Position numbers and translations under genes: made by a program. A stretch of DNA of 64,000 bases from Geosiphon pyriformis (taxonomy: Eukaryota > Glomeromycota > Glomeromycetes > Archaeosporales > Geosiphonaceae). The notes below the pieces were generated by a model. That model was not told the DNA's origin, made no database searches, and saw only the letters and a program-made list of their open reading frames with translations. This document shows positions 63,248 to 64,000 of the stretch, piece by piece (within the stretch, counting starts at the first letter, position 1; the number at the start of each line of letters is the position of its first letter). The stretch lies in contig JAAOMT010000436.1 of NCBI GenBank assembly GCA_016748015.1, forward strand, positions 1,626,412 through 1,690,411, read 5' to 3'.

Positions 63248-64000
63248 TCAACCATAATATTCTTTACAATCACCCATTGTAACACCGAAATAAGGGCCAT
63301 TATGGAAGAGGTCATCTGAAACCTCTGTGATTGATTGTCCTGCATTGCACTCCTAAGAGAAAATATATTTAGCTTTCATTCGTTAAACTATTCAAAAAAT
63401 ATATGTAGTTAGAAGTAAAGGCAAACCATATTCGTTTCATATGTTCGTTCCTCTGGATTCGATATATTATTACAATCCCAGTAAAAATAGGGATCTTCGG
63501 GACATTCACAATTTTCAGATGGCTGAAGCCAGATTTCAACACCAGAATGTTTCCAATTCATAGAATCATCAGGAAAGTGCGGGACGTGATCATTTCCGTG
63601 AGTAACACGCAGATGTGTAGTTATTTGATCTATTAATGTACTAAGCTTGTTGTTTCCAATTTTTGGAGCTCCAAAAGTTAAAATCATTGAACGTATTTTA
63701 TCAAGACCTATCCCAGGCCAAAGATTTTTTTGCCAAACTCTAGATTGTTCAAATTTCCATAGAAGGCCAGTGATTAAGGCGTATGCTGTTTTTGAAAAAA
63801 ATCAAATATTTGTAATTTAAAATTTACTTTTAGACTGAAGAGCAGAAACACAGTATTTATCAACCTCCACCAATTCCATGTCCGATGAAATAAATTGATT
63901 TAATGTTGGAGTGTAGACGCAGATTATTTCGAATATCTTGCATTAAATGGAAAAATATGGATTCTATATCCTGCAACAACTGCTGATTAACATGAACAGA
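63122..64000. repeat. Segmental duplication, copy 2 (first copy from 54277)
   Basis: Partner of the gene L segment at a constant offset of 8845 bp; it continues past the window end. Confidence 0.92.
63248..64000 (-). CDS. Gene N: lipase-like protein, Ser replaced by Gly, cut by the window edge
   Basis: Visible exons on the minus strand are the 3' part of exon 3 (64000-63865), exon 4 (63785-63427) and exon 5 (63352-63248). The last two have the same lengths as in genes F and L. FIGHGIGG, LTFGAPKIGN, the Asp loop HGNDHVPHFP, KHSGVEIW, a CECPED...WDC pair and FHNGPYFGVTMGDC are seen. It is nearly identical to gene L in coding, intron and flanking sequence. All visible frames are intact. The donor after exon 4 reads ATG/GTTTGC instead of GTTAGC. 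The anchor exon lies outside the window. Confidence 0.87.

Noticed and set aside
1-64000. CRISPR array, rRNA or tRNA genes
   Set aside because: No regularly spaced repeats with unique spacers and no rRNA-like or convincing tRNA-like sequence were noticed by eye. A covariance-model scan was not possible, so single tRNAs cannot be excluded.

Overview
The window looks like a piece of a very AT-rich fungal nuclear genome. Genes have short introns (about 70-210 nt) with GT-AG borders. There is a Tc1/mariner element, a solo LTR, many AT microsatellites, and an expanded family of secreted or membrane-anchored fungal class 3 lipase-like proteins. An early-diverging lineage such as Mucoromycota/Glomeromycotina would fit, but no marker gene proves it.

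The dominant feature is a dispersed array of twelve paralogues of one family, similar in layout to Rhizomucor-type lipases (PF01764-like). Genes A (0.65-2.4 kb, -), B (4.0-5.9, -), C (8.1-9.7, +), D (12.1-13.8, -), E (15.9-17.5, -), F (20.6-22.0, -), G (31.1-32.4, -, broken), H (33.6-35.0, -), K (50.1-51.6, -), L (54.4-55.8, -), M (56.5-58.0, +, damaged) and N (63.2-end, -, cut by the window edge). I joined the exons by splice phase. They give 356-514 aa proteins with an N-terminal signal or anchor segment, an AYC motif, an oxyanion-type strand, the nucleophile elbow, a TFGAPRIGN-type motif, the Asp loop and a C-terminal exon carrying H-x-GPYFG...GDC. Only gene A keeps a serine in the elbow (GYSFGG). 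The others have Gly, Ala, Asp or Val at that position, while the Asp and usually the His of the triad and the terminal cysteines are retained. This is the most unusual system in the window: a conserved, multiplied family of apparently nucleophile-less lipase-fold proteins, probably displayed at the cell surface.

Other content: a solo LTR at 7.0-7.2 kb; a broken Asn/Gly-rich secreted-peptide gene at 23.2-23.6 kb; a 1355-bp Tc1/mariner copy at 25.4-26.8 kb whose four in-frame stops are all explicable as C-to-T changes; a compound tetranucleotide repeat at 36.4 kb; a large intronless 1035-codon gene of unknown function at 41.8-44.9 kb; a relatively GC-rich island at 45.2-48.2 kb holding a decayed Fanzor/TnpB-like nuclease C-terminus; and a small two-exon gene at 61.2-61.6 kb for a possible mitochondrial single-pass membrane protein.

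L and N, and more distantly F and L, are copies of the same duplicated segment. The outer edge of the L duplication lies just in front of gene M, which lacks the usual anchor exon. The remaining intergenic DNA is very AT-rich and shows no gene I can support.
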